Of a DNA stretch of 64,000 nucleotides, positions 1 through 9,311 are shown in pieces (within the stretch, counting starts at the first letter, position 1; every line of letters begins with the position of its first letter). A program made the position numbers and the translations under genes. Under the pieces are notes generated by a model. That model had not been told where the DNA came from and ran no database searches. It saw only the letters and a list, made by a program, of their open reading frames with translations. The DNA comes from CAVZQN01 sp963837395. GTDB taxonomy: Bacteria > Acidobacteriota > HRBIN11 > JAKEFK01. The stretch spans positions 1 to 64,000 of the forward strand of contig CAWINI010000008.1 in assembly GCA_963837395.1 (NCBI GenBank), read 5' to 3'.

Positions 1-26
1 TGGTTATTGGTATTAAATAGGTTGTT

Positions 27-118
27 CCCCCTCCTTATGAAGGAGGGGGTATAGGGGGTGGTTGGAACATTTTTAGATCTCCAACCCCCTCTTCCATCTC
101 CCCCTTCATAAGGGGGAG
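27..118. repeat. Paired palindromic element (REPIN-like)
   Basis: Two perfect hairpins lie in opposite orientation. The first has 10-base arms CCCCCTCCTT/AAGGAGGGGG at 27-36 and 40-49 around ATG. The second has 9-base arms CTCCCCCTT/AAGGGGGAG at 98-106 and 110-118 around CAT. Between them GGGGGTGGTTGG (54-65) is matched in reverse by CCAACCCCC (81-89), so the whole block is an inverted pair of REP-like units. It sits downstream of the aldo/keto reductase gene and could also help end its transcript. Confidence 0.7.
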
Positions 119-166
119 AAATTAATGCACATAACTCAACCACCAAGACTCCTTTGTGGTTTCTTG

Positions 167-1153
167 TTAAATATTGACTGCGCGCATTGCTCGTTCGGGA
201 TATCGCTCCCCTGCTGTGGCACCAGGAGGAATTGCCTCGTCAATTGCACGTAAATCATTTTGAGTGAGCATAATTTCAGCTGCTCGCGCATTTTCTTCCA
301 GATATTTGATCCTTTTTGTACCTGGAATCGGGATGATATCCTCACCGCGCGCGAGCGTCCATGCAAGAGCTAATTGAGCCGGGGTGCACTTCTTTTCATC
401 GGCTAAGCGTTCAATCGTATCTACAATGCGCTTGTTGTGTTTCCAATTTTCATCTTCAAAACGCGGCGCATGTTTTCGCCAATCACTTTCCGGAAGTTCA
501 GTATCTTTTTGAATGGTGCCGGTGAGAAAGCCGCGTCCGAGTGGACTATAAGCAACGAATCCAATGCCAAGCTCGCGGCAAGTTGGCAGAATTTCTGAAT
601 CCACATCGCGAGTCCATAAAGAATATTCCGTTTGTAATGCAGCAATCGGATGTACCGCATGTGCGCGACGAATGGTTGCAGGTGCAGCTTCCGATAATCC
701 CAGGTATCGGATTTTACCTTCCTCTTTCAATCGAACCATTGCGCCAACTGTTTCTTCGATCGGAGTTTTCGGGTCAACGCGATGCTGATAATAAAGATCG
801 ATCGTTTCTATTTTGAGTCTTTTCAAACTCGCGTCACAACATTGACGCACATATTCTGGCGTTCCACTGACTCCGATAAATTCTCCAGTAGCTGATCGAA
901 CATTTCCGAATTTTGTAGCCAGCAAAACCTTATCGCGTCTGTCCGAAATCGCACGGCCTACAAGTTCTTCATTGTGTCCTATACCGTACATATCGGCAGT
1001 ATCAAGAAAATCCATTCCCAATTCGATTGCGCGATGAATTACTTTGATCGATTCATCATCATTACGCGGCCCATAAAATTCAGACATTCCCATACAGCCA
1101 AGACCGATTGCTGATACATCTAAACCACTTCTTCCAAGTTGTCTGCGCTTCAT
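167..1153 (-). CDS. Aldo/keto reductase
   Basis: A 328-residue cytosolic NADPH-dependent oxidoreductase of the aldo/keto reductase superfamily, a TIM barrel that reduces aldehydes or ketones to alcohols. The N-terminus MKRRQLGRSGLDVSAIGLG is the usual first strand. The catalytic tetrad is readable: Asp51 and Tyr56 in DTADMYG, Lys81 in LLATKFG and His124 in YYQHRVD. Near the C-terminus IPIPGTKR is the phosphate-binding loop for the cofactor. The length is normal for the family. A GGAGGAG-like ribosome site precedes the ATG. The gene is transcribed alone toward the left edge. The substrate cannot be read from the sequence; the closest general type is the AKR13/YakC-like group. Confidence 0.93.
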   Translation of the reverse strand: MKRRQLGRSGLDVSAIGLGCMGMSEFYGPRNDDESIKVIHRAIELGMDFLDTADMYGIGHNEELVGRAISDRRDKVLLATKFGNVRSATGEFIGVSGTPEYVRQCCDASLKRLKIETIDLYYQHRVDPKTPIEETVGAMVRLKEEGKIRYLGLSEAAPATIRRAHAVHPIAALQTEYSLWTRDVDSEILPTCRELGIGFVAYSPLGRGFLTGTIQKDTELPESDWRKHAPRFEDENWKHNKRIVDTIERLADEKKCTPAQLALAWTLARGEDIIPIPGTKRIKYLEENARAAEIMLTQNDLRAIDEAIPPGATAGERYPERAMRAVNI

Positions 1154-1298
1154 AAGTGCTCCTCCGGTGTTGCTACTTTAATGTACGAATTCAGCATCTT
1201 TGTGATATCCAAACTCTCAAATATATGTATTTCGCAACAAACGTTCACTGCTATTTTCGTGCGTCTTAATTTTTGAGGATGAATGGAGGCTACGATTT

Positions 1299-2000
1299 AT
1301 GGGCCCGAGGATAAATAGAGTTGATCAAAGCTGCGGAGCAATTGAAGCGACAGCCGAAGACCAAATGAAGGACATAAATAATCCCAGACTTAGAGGAAAT
1401 GCAAGAATTGCAGAATTGGTGAAAATTATCACCGGAATGCCGGAGACCGAAAGGAGATTGATACATTATTGGCTTATAAATAACATCGAGAAAGGAAGTG
1501 AGTCGCGGGATGCATTAAATGAATGGATGGACACTACTTCGAATTCAACACTGAATCGAGCAATTGATGATGTACCGCAATTAAGCTTTTTGATCGGAGA
1601 TCGGATCAAAAAGACTGGCGATTCCACCGTATTAACTCGACTTACTTCTCAAAAGAAAATTGATGTATTGGAAACGGCGCTGGATGATCCAAAAGTCGAC
1701 GAAAAAGGAGCTCAGGGATTGACGTCTGCGTTTTCTGCAATGACTCCGAAAGAAAAAAACAAAGTGATTGATGATATGCAACGAAGAAATCCGGATGAGC
1801 TGCCGAACTTTCTGAAAATGTCAGCTCCGTATATTGATTACATTTTGCTGGACGGCATTAACAAAGAAAATGCAGCATTTATCCGCAAGACATATCAATA
1901 TCTGGAAGGCCACGCCACCACCCCGCAAGACAAGGATCTTTACGGAAAGATCTCGCACTTCATGGAAGGCTGGATGGAAGAAGCCTACAAGCGGCGGTGA
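1299..2000 (+). CDS. Hypothetical helical protein
   Basis: A 233-residue protein I do not recognise. GGAGG at 1285-1289 lies nine bases before the ATG, which supports this start. There is no signal peptide or membrane segment. The sequence is charged and looks almost entirely alpha-helical, with a Pro/Lys/Asp-rich middle (residues about 95-150) and an aromatic C-terminal part around YIDYILLDG. It has only one cysteine, in the N-terminal leader. It stands between two minus-strand genes, so it has its own promoter. Its style resembles the unrecognised proteins at 12145 and 48148, but I see no direct sequence match to them. Confidence 0.6.
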   Translation: MGPRINRVDQSCGAIEATAEDQMKDINNPRLRGNARIAELVKIITGMPETERRLIHYWLINNIEKGSESRDALNEWMDTTSNSTLNRAIDDVPQLSFLIGDRIKKTGDSTVLTRLTSQKKIDVLETALDDPKVDEKGAQGLTSAFSAMTPKEKNKVIDDMQRRNPDELPNFLKMSAPYIDYILLDGINKENAAFIRKTYQYLEGHATTPQDKDLYGKISHFMEGWMEEAYKRR

Positions 2001-2029
2001 TCAGCGCTCTGTGATTCTGTGGTGAAACA

Positions 2030-5000
2030 TTAATTCACTTTCTGATGATAGTTTGGATACGCCGGCCGTTTATATGTTGGCAGCGGATTTTTTTGAAGCA
2101 TTTCCATAACCACTTCCACCGCTTTTTCCAACTGCGGATCATGTCCTTGCATCACAAGTTTCGGATCGAATTCAACTTCAACGTCTGGTGAAATTCCAAC
2201 ATTTTCGACTTCCCACTCACCGTTCAATCCATAAATTGCAATTCGCGGCGCGGTGATAAATCCGCCATCCATCAGCGGAGGATAATCATAAATTCCAATC
2301 AAACCTCCCCACGTTTTTTTCCCAACTAATGGTCCAATTTTCGCTTTACGAAAATACCACGGCATCGCATCACCTCCTGAGCCGGACATTTCATTAATGA
2401 TCATCGCTTTTGGTCCATAAATGGAACTGAACGGACTTGCCATTTCCGCACCTTCGCGGGTAATCATCCTGCTCATCATCGGGCGATGCAAATAATCGAT
2501 GATGTAATCTGCGATATCGCCGCCATGATTGTAACGTTCATCAAGCACAGCTCCTTCTTTTCCAACTTGCGCAAAATAATATCGATTGAAATTGGAATAT
2601 CCCCCGCTGGCTGTATCAGGGAGATGAACATATGCGATACGACCGCCACTCAATTCATCTACTTTGCGACGGTTGCCTTCGATCCATGCTAAATAACGCA
2701 GATTCGTTTCACTATCAACCGGAACGGCTATAACTTCCCTTGCATTTTTTCCTTCAGGATCTTTGCTCACTTGAATGGTTGTAGATTTTCCGGCAGTTCC
2801 TTCAAAATAACTGAACACTTCTTTTGTGGTATCCACCTTCTGACCATTGACAGTCAATAAATATTCACCGGCTGAAACATTGACACCAGGTTGAGTCAAA
2901 GGAGCACGCAGATCAGGATTCCAATTTTCACCATTGTATATATGAGTGAATCGATATTTCCCATTTTCAATGCTGTAATCCGCACCAAGCAATCCAACTT
3001 TGACTTGCTTCACTTCGGGTGTATCACCACCACCAACAAATATGTGACCGGCGGTGAATTGCCCCAACATATCAACCATCAAATAATTTAGATCAACCCG
3101 GCTTGCGAGATTCGGCAAAAATCGCGCGTATTCTTTTTCGGCAGCATTTATGTCAAGACCGTGGTAACCGGGATCGTAAAAGTAATCACGGAACAGACGC
3201 CACACTTCATGATACATCTGCGCCCATTCTTCTTTCGGATTCGTATAGACTTCAAGCGTATCTACAGCTAATTCCTTTTCATCTTCCGGTTTTGGAGGTT
3301 TCTCCGTAGGCGTCAAAAACCATTTCCCCGCTTTGGAATAAAGCATCTTCTCGCCATTATTTGAGACATCAAATGAATTGATCTCTTCCACATATTTGTC
3401 GGTCTTTCGAGTTTTTAAATCAAACTTGTAAGCAGTCATCTTTGGAGCATCTTCGGTGCTGGAAAGAAGGACCGGACTCCCTTCCATCACAAACAGATTC
3501 CCTTCTTTTCCTGCGGCCGTTGCGACGTAATTTCGCGCCGGAATAGGCAACGTGATGATACGTTGACCAATATTTTCGAAATCGATGCGAACAGTAGCCG
3601 TCTTTTTTTCTGATTCGCCTTTATCTTTATCTTTCTTTTCTTCTTTTGCTTCCGCTTTTTCTTCGTCGCTTTCAGGATTTACCGGTGATGCTTCATTCTT
3701 ATCAAGTACAACTGCATAGATACTTCGAGTGACCGGCCGATCAAGGCTTGAAAGATCCAGCCAGCCAACTGATAGCGCCATGTTGGTGCTAGCCGCAAAG
3801 TAAAGGTATTTACCATTCGCATCGAACGCCGGGTAAAGCGCATCACTCATACCATCTGTAATCTGTTGAGTTTTCCCTGATTCCAATGAATAGATGAAAA
3901 CCGCATGCAAGTGATTCGGAAGAAATTTCGCATAAGAAATCCATTGACTGTTCGGCGCCCATGCTGGATCTCGCTCGCGGTTATAACTTTCGTAATAGTC
4001 GGTATCAACTTTCACTGGCTTCTGTTTTTCAATATCCACATACCAGATGTTCAAACGTTTATCCGTGTAGGCAATCTTTTTCGAATCCGGCGACCAGCGC
4101 GGTGCGTAAAAAAATGAAGCAGGAGTTCCAAGATTTATTTTTCGAACGTCACCCAAACCATTTTGATTACGAATATGCAGTGCGTATTCACCTGATTCAT
4201 CTGAAAAATAAGCAATCCATTTCCCATCCGGTGACCATGCAGGATCTCTTTCCATTACTGCTGTAGATCGTGTTAAGTCGCGGATATCACCTTTTTCTGA
4301 AGGTACTGTTACGATTTCGCCGCGCGCTTCAAACACCGCTCTTACGCCTGTGGGTGAAAGATGCGCGTTTGATAATGACGTTGCAGCAACTTTTTGAAAA
4401 TGGCGCCTGACTTCTGGAAAATCGCCTTCAAGATCGATTTGAATTTGTGTTTCGGAGTTTGTATTCAGATCGAATAAATGCAGTGAACCAAATTGTTCAT
4501 AAACAATTCCGCCTGGCCCTGCACATGCAGACTTAAAATCAAAACCATCGTTTTGTAAAACCTGTGTTACTTGTTTACCAGGGATGTCATATCGGAAAAG
4601 AGTAACCGGACCTTTGCGATCGGAAAGAAAATAAATCGAATTACCGATCCACATCGGATTGAAGTCGTTGGAATTTTCGCGCGGGAGAGGTTCAACACTT
4701 GAATCTTTTAGATTGGCAATCCAAATCGGTTTCGTTTGACCGCCACGATAACGCTTCCATGCAGGTTGCCATTGAAATAATGGAACATAAGCGAGTTGTT
4801 GAGCATCGGGAGAATAACTGCCCTCTTCGGCTCGCGGAAGTGGTATTTCATCAGGAAATCCACCTTTTGGAGTAACTGTAAACAGGCGGTCGGAATCACG
4901 ATAACTGTATCGCGGAGATCGAAACAGAACTTTTGTACCATCAGGAGTCCAACCAACAGTTACATCTTGACCTGGATGATAAGTTAGCCGTTGCGGAACT

Positions 5001-5290
5001 CCGCCATTTGCAGAAACTACAAACACATCCGTGTTGCCATCATATTGACCGGTGAATGCGATTAACGATCCATCCGGTGAAAAATATGGATGCGACTCGA
5101 TGCCGGAGCCGGTTGTGAGCCGATTCGCGTGACCTCCGTTGCGTCCAACAATCCACAAATCGCCGGCAAATACAAATGCGATTTGATCCTTGCTGAGCGT
5201 TGGACTCTGATACAGCAATGGCTGATCAGCAGCGCGGCAAAGTGATGTGAGTGAAACTAAAAGGAACAATGCAAAAATAAATCTTCTCAT
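2030..5290 (-). CDS. Tricorn protease homolog, secreted
   Basis: A 1086-residue serine protease of the tricorn family (S41-like), which trims oligopeptides to short peptides. A signal peptide (MRRFIFALFLLVSLTSLCRA) sends it to the periplasm. Residues about 25-650 hold repeated PD40 blades such as YFSPDGSLIAF, WSPDGKWIAYF and WSPDSKKIAY, forming the two propellers. A Lys/Glu-rich insertion lies near residue 550. The conserved His is in MYHEVWRLFRDYFYD (about 700), a PDZ segment follows at about 780-870, and the nucleophile is Ser971 in SGSGGDAMPW. Length and order match bacterial tricorns. GGGAGAA precedes the ATG. The stop lies 30 bases from the convergent gene ending at 2000. Confidence 0.94.
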   Translation of the reverse strand: MRRFIFALFLLVSLTSLCRAADQPLLYQSPTLSKDQIAFVFAGDLWIVGRNGGHANRLTTGSGIESHPYFSPDGSLIAFTGQYDGNTDVFVVSANGGVPQRLTYHPGQDVTVGWTPDGTKVLFRSPRYSYRDSDRLFTVTPKGGFPDEIPLPRAEEGSYSPDAQQLAYVPLFQWQPAWKRYRGGQTKPIWIANLKDSSVEPLPRENSNDFNPMWIGNSIYFLSDRKGPVTLFRYDIPGKQVTQVLQNDGFDFKSACAGPGGIVYEQFGSLHLFDLNTNSETQIQIDLEGDFPEVRRHFQKVAATSLSNAHLSPTGVRAVFEARGEIVTVPSEKGDIRDLTRSTAVMERDPAWSPDGKWIAYFSDESGEYALHIRNQNGLGDVRKINLGTPASFFYAPRWSPDSKKIAYTDKRLNIWYVDIEKQKPVKVDTDYYESYNRERDPAWAPNSQWISYAKFLPNHLHAVFIYSLESGKTQQITDGMSDALYPAFDANGKYLYFAASTNMALSVGWLDLSSLDRPVTRSIYAVVLDKNEASPVNPESDEEKAEAKEEKKDKDKGESEKKTATVRIDFENIGQRIITLPIPARNYVATAAGKEGNLFVMEGSPVLLSSTEDAPKMTAYKFDLKTRKTDKYVEEINSFDVSNNGEKMLYSKAGKWFLTPTEKPPKPEDEKELAVDTLEVYTNPKEEWAQMYHEVWRLFRDYFYDPGYHGLDINAAEKEYARFLPNLASRVDLNYLMVDMLGQFTAGHIFVGGGDTPEVKQVKVGLLGADYSIENGKYRFTHIYNGENWNPDLRAPLTQPGVNVSAGEYLLTVNGQKVDTTKEVFSYFEGTAGKSTTIQVSKDPEGKNAREVIAVPVDSETNLRYLAWIEGNRRKVDELSGGRIAYVHLPDTASGGYSNFNRYYFAQVGKEGAVLDERYNHGGDIADYIIDYLHRPMMSRMITREGAEMASPFSSIYGPKAMIINEMSGSGGDAMPWYFRKAKIGPLVGKKTWGGLIGIYDYPPLMDGGFITAPRIAIYGLNGEWEVENVGISPDVEVEFDPKLVMQGHDPQLEKAVEVVMEMLQKNPLPTYKRPAYPNYHQKVN

Positions 5291-5308
5291 TGAACTTCTC
5301 CCTGTTGT

Positions 5309-5382
5309 GGAGCGCGGACTTTATTTAGTCCGCATTATGGACCGCAGGCTTTAGCCTGCGATAGGAATAACGTCCACGCTCC
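5309..5382. repeat. Dispersed palindromic repeat, copy 1
   Basis: Two hairpins follow one another: GCGGACT/AGTCCGC at 5314-5320 and 5327-5333, and CGCAGGCT/AGCCTGCG at 5343-5350 and 5353-5360. The block is bounded by an imperfect inverted pair, GGAGCGCGGAC (5309-5319) and GTCCACGCTCC (5372-5382). Related units occur at 6400, 24446, 33013, 35960 and 46196. Confidence 0.75.
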
Positions 5383-5474
5383 AAAAGTGGCGGATACGAT
5401 TCTACTAAACGATCGGAAAGAAGCAACGTATTGTTGGCTTTAGGAAACAGTTTGTGGCAGGAATGACTCAGTAA

Positions 5475-6365
5475 CTATTGTTTCTTCAAAACAAAACCGT
5501 AATGATCTTGCGAGGTTGATATTTTGATGATTAACTTCTCACCATCAGGAGATAAGTATTGATCCTCTGAGGAAATGTTGGGATTCTTATTCAAATTCTC
5601 ATTGTCAACATCAAGCAACCATTGACGCTGCTCTGGCGTTATTAAAGTTTCAGTATCGGGTAACAACCTTTGTGAGGCTTCATCGTAGTCAACGGCATAA
5701 TCGGGACCAGAACTATGAGATTCACTGACGATTAACTTGCGACGGTCTTTCGACCATTCTGGACAACAGCGCGCCGTTACAGTATTGATATCTTTTGTTT
5801 CAACATTCAAAGTTGCAACCATAACAGTAATGCCACCACCCGAATCGCCGTCGTCTTTGTATTCTATTCTGTCGCGTGTTTCAACGGTAAGTACAAGAAA
5901 CAGTCCATCAGGACTCCACTTTGGGGATTCATAATAAACTGAGCGTAACGTAACACTGTGGTCATCCTCTGCGACGGTTTTATAAAGCTCAGAGTTGGTT
6001 ATTTTTTCGACCGTTTCATCATTCAGTTCAATAATCCAGATATCTTCAGGATAATGAACGGTAGGCACATCCATCCGACACACCGCGAGTTTTCGCCCAT
6101 CAGGACTCCAATCAATATCAAAAATATCGCCCGGGCCTTTGGCGCCTTTTGCAAATCGCTCACGAGCTATTGTTTTTGTAATTTCGCCACTTGAAGCATC
6201 TATGATGAAGATAGCGCCGTGCGCTCCGACTGCGATCTTTGAAGAGTCCGGGCTCCATGCAACTGCTGAGTTATAGCTAGAATCAATCGGGAGTGTTATT
6301 TCTTCTGAGTATGATGATGCGGAGTAAAGCATTACAAGAATAATCAGAGTTTGTGGTTTCTTCAT
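5475..6365 (-). CDS. Secreted TolB-like beta-propeller protein
   Basis: A 296-residue exported protein. I chose the ATG at 6365 because it gives a clean signal peptide (MKKPQTLIILVMLYSASSYS); a TTG at 6383 would add six residues. At least five PD40/WD40-like blades are visible: WSPDSSKIAVG, WSPDGRKLAVC, WSPDGLFLVL, WSKDRRKLIV and LSPDGEKLII. No protease domain follows, so this is a propeller alone, as in TolB, and probably a binding or scaffold protein. Paired cysteines occur in TARCCPEWS. It lies between two palindromic repeats and near other propeller proteases. A specific partner cannot be named. Confidence 0.75.
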   Translation of the reverse strand: MKKPQTLIILVMLYSASSYSEEITLPIDSSYNSAVAWSPDSSKIAVGAHGAIFIIDASSGEITKTIARERFAKGAKGPGDIFDIDWSPDGRKLAVCRMDVPTVHYPEDIWIIELNDETVEKITNSELYKTVAEDDHSVTLRSVYYESPKWSPDGLFLVLTVETRDRIEYKDDGDSGGGITVMVATLNVETKDINTVTARCCPEWSKDRRKLIVSESHSSGPDYAVDYDEASQRLLPDTETLITPEQRQWLLDVDNENLNKNPNISSEDQYLSPDGEKLIIKISTSQDHYGFVLKKQ

Positions 6366-6399
6366 TGATGCCAGATTAGGCAAGAAGTGAGCCAGTGGT

Positions 6400-6472
6400 G
6401 CGGACTAAATAAAGTCCGCGATCCATATAGCGGGCGGGACGCCCGCGGTCCTTAATGCGGGCCAGAGCCCGC
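6400..6472. repeat. Dispersed palindromic repeat, copy 2
   Basis: Three hairpins in a row: GCGGACT/AGTCCGC (6400-6406, 6413-6419), GCGGGCG/CGCCCGC (6430-6436, 6440-6446) and GCGGGC/GCCCGC (6457-6462, 6467-6472). This is the longest copy of the family in the window. It is intergenic, downstream of the rhomboid gene. Confidence 0.75.
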
Positions 6473-6500
6473 GCTCATCAGGCGGTGGGGCTCGCGCGCA

Positions 6501-7190
6501 TTACATAGCGGGGCGGATATTAGCGGAACGGCGGCGGAATAGGAATGCGAAAATAATTCCTGCTAAAAATCCGCCGATGTGCGCCCAATAAGCTACACCA
6601 GAAGATTGTGCGGTGCGTGCCATCTCAGCCATTTGGCTAATGAATTGAAGCAAAATCCAAAAACCCAGCATTACGATCGCAGGCACAGAAATAATCCCGG
6701 CACGGCTTAAAACGCGGACTCGATTTTTGGGAAATAAAACGAGATACGCTCCCAGAATTCCCGAAATAGCTCCACTCGCTCCCAAACTTGGAAGGCTTGA
6801 ATTCAGATTAAAAAAGATGTGCGTCAGACTGGCCGCAACTCCGCATACTAAATAAATAATGAGATACCTGAGATGTCCCCATCGATCTTCCACGTTGTCG
6901 CCAAAAACCCACAAGAACAACATGTTACCGATCAAATGCATCCATCCGCCATGCAGGAACATTGATGTAAATAATGTGAACCAGAATGGAAATGGAATTT
7001 GCGGTGGAAGATCAGTATGTTTCGCATATTCTAAAGGAACTACCGACCACTTCGTGAAAAAAGTTTGCAAAGCAGCTTCTGAGGGTCGTGTAATTTCAAA
7101 TAGAAAGGCGAGAACATTCAAAGCGATTAGTAAATATGTGACATAAGGTCTGCTGGTTCGTCCGGAATCATCATCACCAATAGGTATCAT
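6501..7190 (-). CDS. Rhomboid family intramembrane serine protease
   Basis: A 229-residue polytopic inner-membrane protease that cuts transmembrane substrates. The catalytic Ser139 lies in GASGAISG and the catalytic His204 in YWAHIGGFLAG. The conserved loop HGGWMHLIGNM (80-90) and about six hydrophobic segments complete the rhomboid core, with the first helix at about 16-33. The N-terminus MIPIGDDDS is typical of short bacterial rhomboids. GGGAGG lies six bases before the ATG. No fused N-terminal domain is present. It is on the same strand as the S9/M1 peptidase genes, but a gap and separate signals suggest its own transcript. Confidence 0.93.
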   Translation of the reverse strand: MIPIGDDDSGRTSRPYVTYLLIALNVLAFLFEITRPSEAALQTFFTKWSVVPLEYAKHTDLPPQIPFPFWFTLFTSMFLHGGWMHLIGNMLFLWVFGDNVEDRWGHLRYLIIYLVCGVAASLTHIFFNLNSSLPSLGASGAISGILGAYLVLFPKNRVRVLSRAGIISVPAIVMLGFWILLQFISQMAEMARTAQSSGVAYWAHIGGFLAGIIFAFLFRRRSANIRPAM

Positions 7191-7240
7191 ATCCGCCTCC
7201 CGTACTGATCATGATAGTCCTGCGGCGGGGCTTTACTACC

Positions 7241-9311
7241 TTATTTTTTTTCGTAGGCCAGATTGCGCCACATTTTTGTCATGTCGTAGGGCGCAGCATC
7301 CCCTCCCAAATATTTGTGAAACCAATCAAGATGCGCATTGTAATAAAATGGCATCGATTTAGTTCCACTGGGCCAATGTCCATCCTCTTTGAACACAATG
7401 AGTCTTGAAGGCACATTCATCATTTGCAAGTCTGTAAAAAACTCCAGGCTTTGTGTATATGGAACGCGATAATCGCGTTCTCCAGTAATCACCAAACAAG
7501 GTGTTTTAAAATTTTTGACGAAATTATTGGGGGAATCCTTTTGATATAAATCTGATTCCCATGGCGTTCCTCCCAAATCCCATTCCGGAAACCATAACTC
7601 TTCGGTAGCAAACATGGCCGTAAGATCATATACACCCATCATTGACGCGATAGCTTTGAAACGGGTGGTGTGCCCTTCCAACCACATCATGAAATAACCA
7701 CCATACGACCAACCCATTGCTCCCATCCGGTCCTTATCAACATAAGGAAGTTTTTCTAGTGCATCCGCGACCGCCATTACATCTTGATACACTTTGCCAT
7801 TCCAATCTTTTGAGATCGCACTGGTGAATTCTTGTCCGTATCCTGTCGAACCGTGAGGATTTGGAAATGCAACAACGTAGCCGCTGCCAGGATAAACTTG
7901 CCAATCACCGCGGAATGCATTTGCCCATTGTTGTTGTGGTTCGCCATGAACATTCAGGATCAACGGATACTTTTTATTTGGATCAAAATTGTGCGGTTTA
8001 ACAATAAAAGTATGAATCTTTTTCCCAGTCGGTGAATCGATCCACATTTCCTCCTCAGGTCTGATGTCAACGGTATCTTCCATTTCCTTATTGAAAGTCG
8101 TTAGCCGTTTTAGATTTTTTCCGGAAACATCAACGCTCCACACTTCTCTCGGTTCATGAATCGAACGTCTTACGAAAACAATCGGACCGTTCCCTTCCGC
8201 TATATCAAAAGCATCAATTGTTTTCGGATCAACAATCGGCGTGATTTGTTTTGTTTTAATATCAACGTTGAATAACGGAACACTTCCTTTTACATCACCA
8301 GTAAAATAAATACTTTTTGAATCAGGTGCCCAGTGGAATTCATCAACCCAATTATCAAAAGTATCAGTTAATACTGTAATGGTGGATGTTTTCCGTTCAT
8401 AGATTGCGAGTCTGATTCTGTCGGATTCATATCCAGGCACAGTTTGCATTTTGAATGCTATATACTTCCCATCCGATGAATATTCCGGATCGCCATCAAA
8501 TGCTTTATTTGATTCCGTAATATTTTTTGGAGTCCCACCTGTAGTTGGAACAATCCACAAATCGCCATTTGTACTTGATGCTTGATTGGGATCATGATTG
8601 GAAGCCACACACAATTCAGAACTATCAAGCGATACATCGAAACCTCCTCCACCGATTGAAAATGCCGGCCAATCGAATTCACCGGGCGTAAGATCTACAT
8701 ATTTTTTGGATGCGAGATCGTAAACAAATGTGTGTGAATACTTACCATCTTTCCAGGATGTCCAATGACGATATAAAAGCCGATCGGTCATGTGAGCTGC
8801 CAATCGGACCATTATTTAATCCATCTTCATTTTTCTTATTGCAATCGTTATCGGCAGCGCATTCAGGAAAGATCTGCGTTGAAAATACAATCCGTTCTCC
8901 ATCAGGTACCCAATCGAGATTGTCAACTTCCATTGCAAATGAAGTCAGTTGAGTTGCTTCGCCACCATCGGCTGGAATCATCCACGCTTGTGAGCCATCT
9001 TTACGGGTCGATGTAAACAGGATTGATTTTCCATCGGGTGACCATTTCGGACCTGTATCTGCTGCAGGATCACTGGTCATTCTATGAATATTGCTGCCAT
9101 CAATATTCATTACATAGACATCAGTGTTGCCCTTCCCTTTTTCTAAGTCATCTTCACGTACTGTGAATGCGATACGTTTCCCATCAGGTGATATTGCCGG
9201 GCTCTCTATCGTTTTCAGTTTGTACAAATCGGCAATCGTAAACGCTTTTTTCTCTGCTACCGCAGAGCTTACAAAATACAGCGATAATGTCAGTGCAAGA
9301 ATTTTTTTCAT
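7241..9311 (-). pseudogene. S9 family peptidase, frameshifted
   Basis: An acylaminoacyl/dipeptidyl peptidase of the prolyl oligopeptidase clan, read in two frames. The N-terminal frame (9311-8742) has a signal peptide (MKKILALTLSLYFVSSAVA) and propeller repeats SPDGKRIAF and WSPDGKSILF. The second frame (8812-7241) carries the rest of the propeller and the hydrolase domain: nucleophile in MGWSYGGYFMMW, Asp in GERDYRVPY and His in KEDGHWPSG. Family sequence passes from NNGPI into AAHMTDRLLY near 8800, where one base in a GG pair is surplus. The product would be near 689 residues. The start overlaps the M1 stop as ATGA, so the two are translationally coupled. Confidence 0.88.

Noticed and set aside
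3961..4266. Plus-strand open frame within the tricorn gene
   Set aside because: It is antisense to a clear propeller-coding region and has no ribosome site or recognisable protein pattern; many similar antisense frames were left out.
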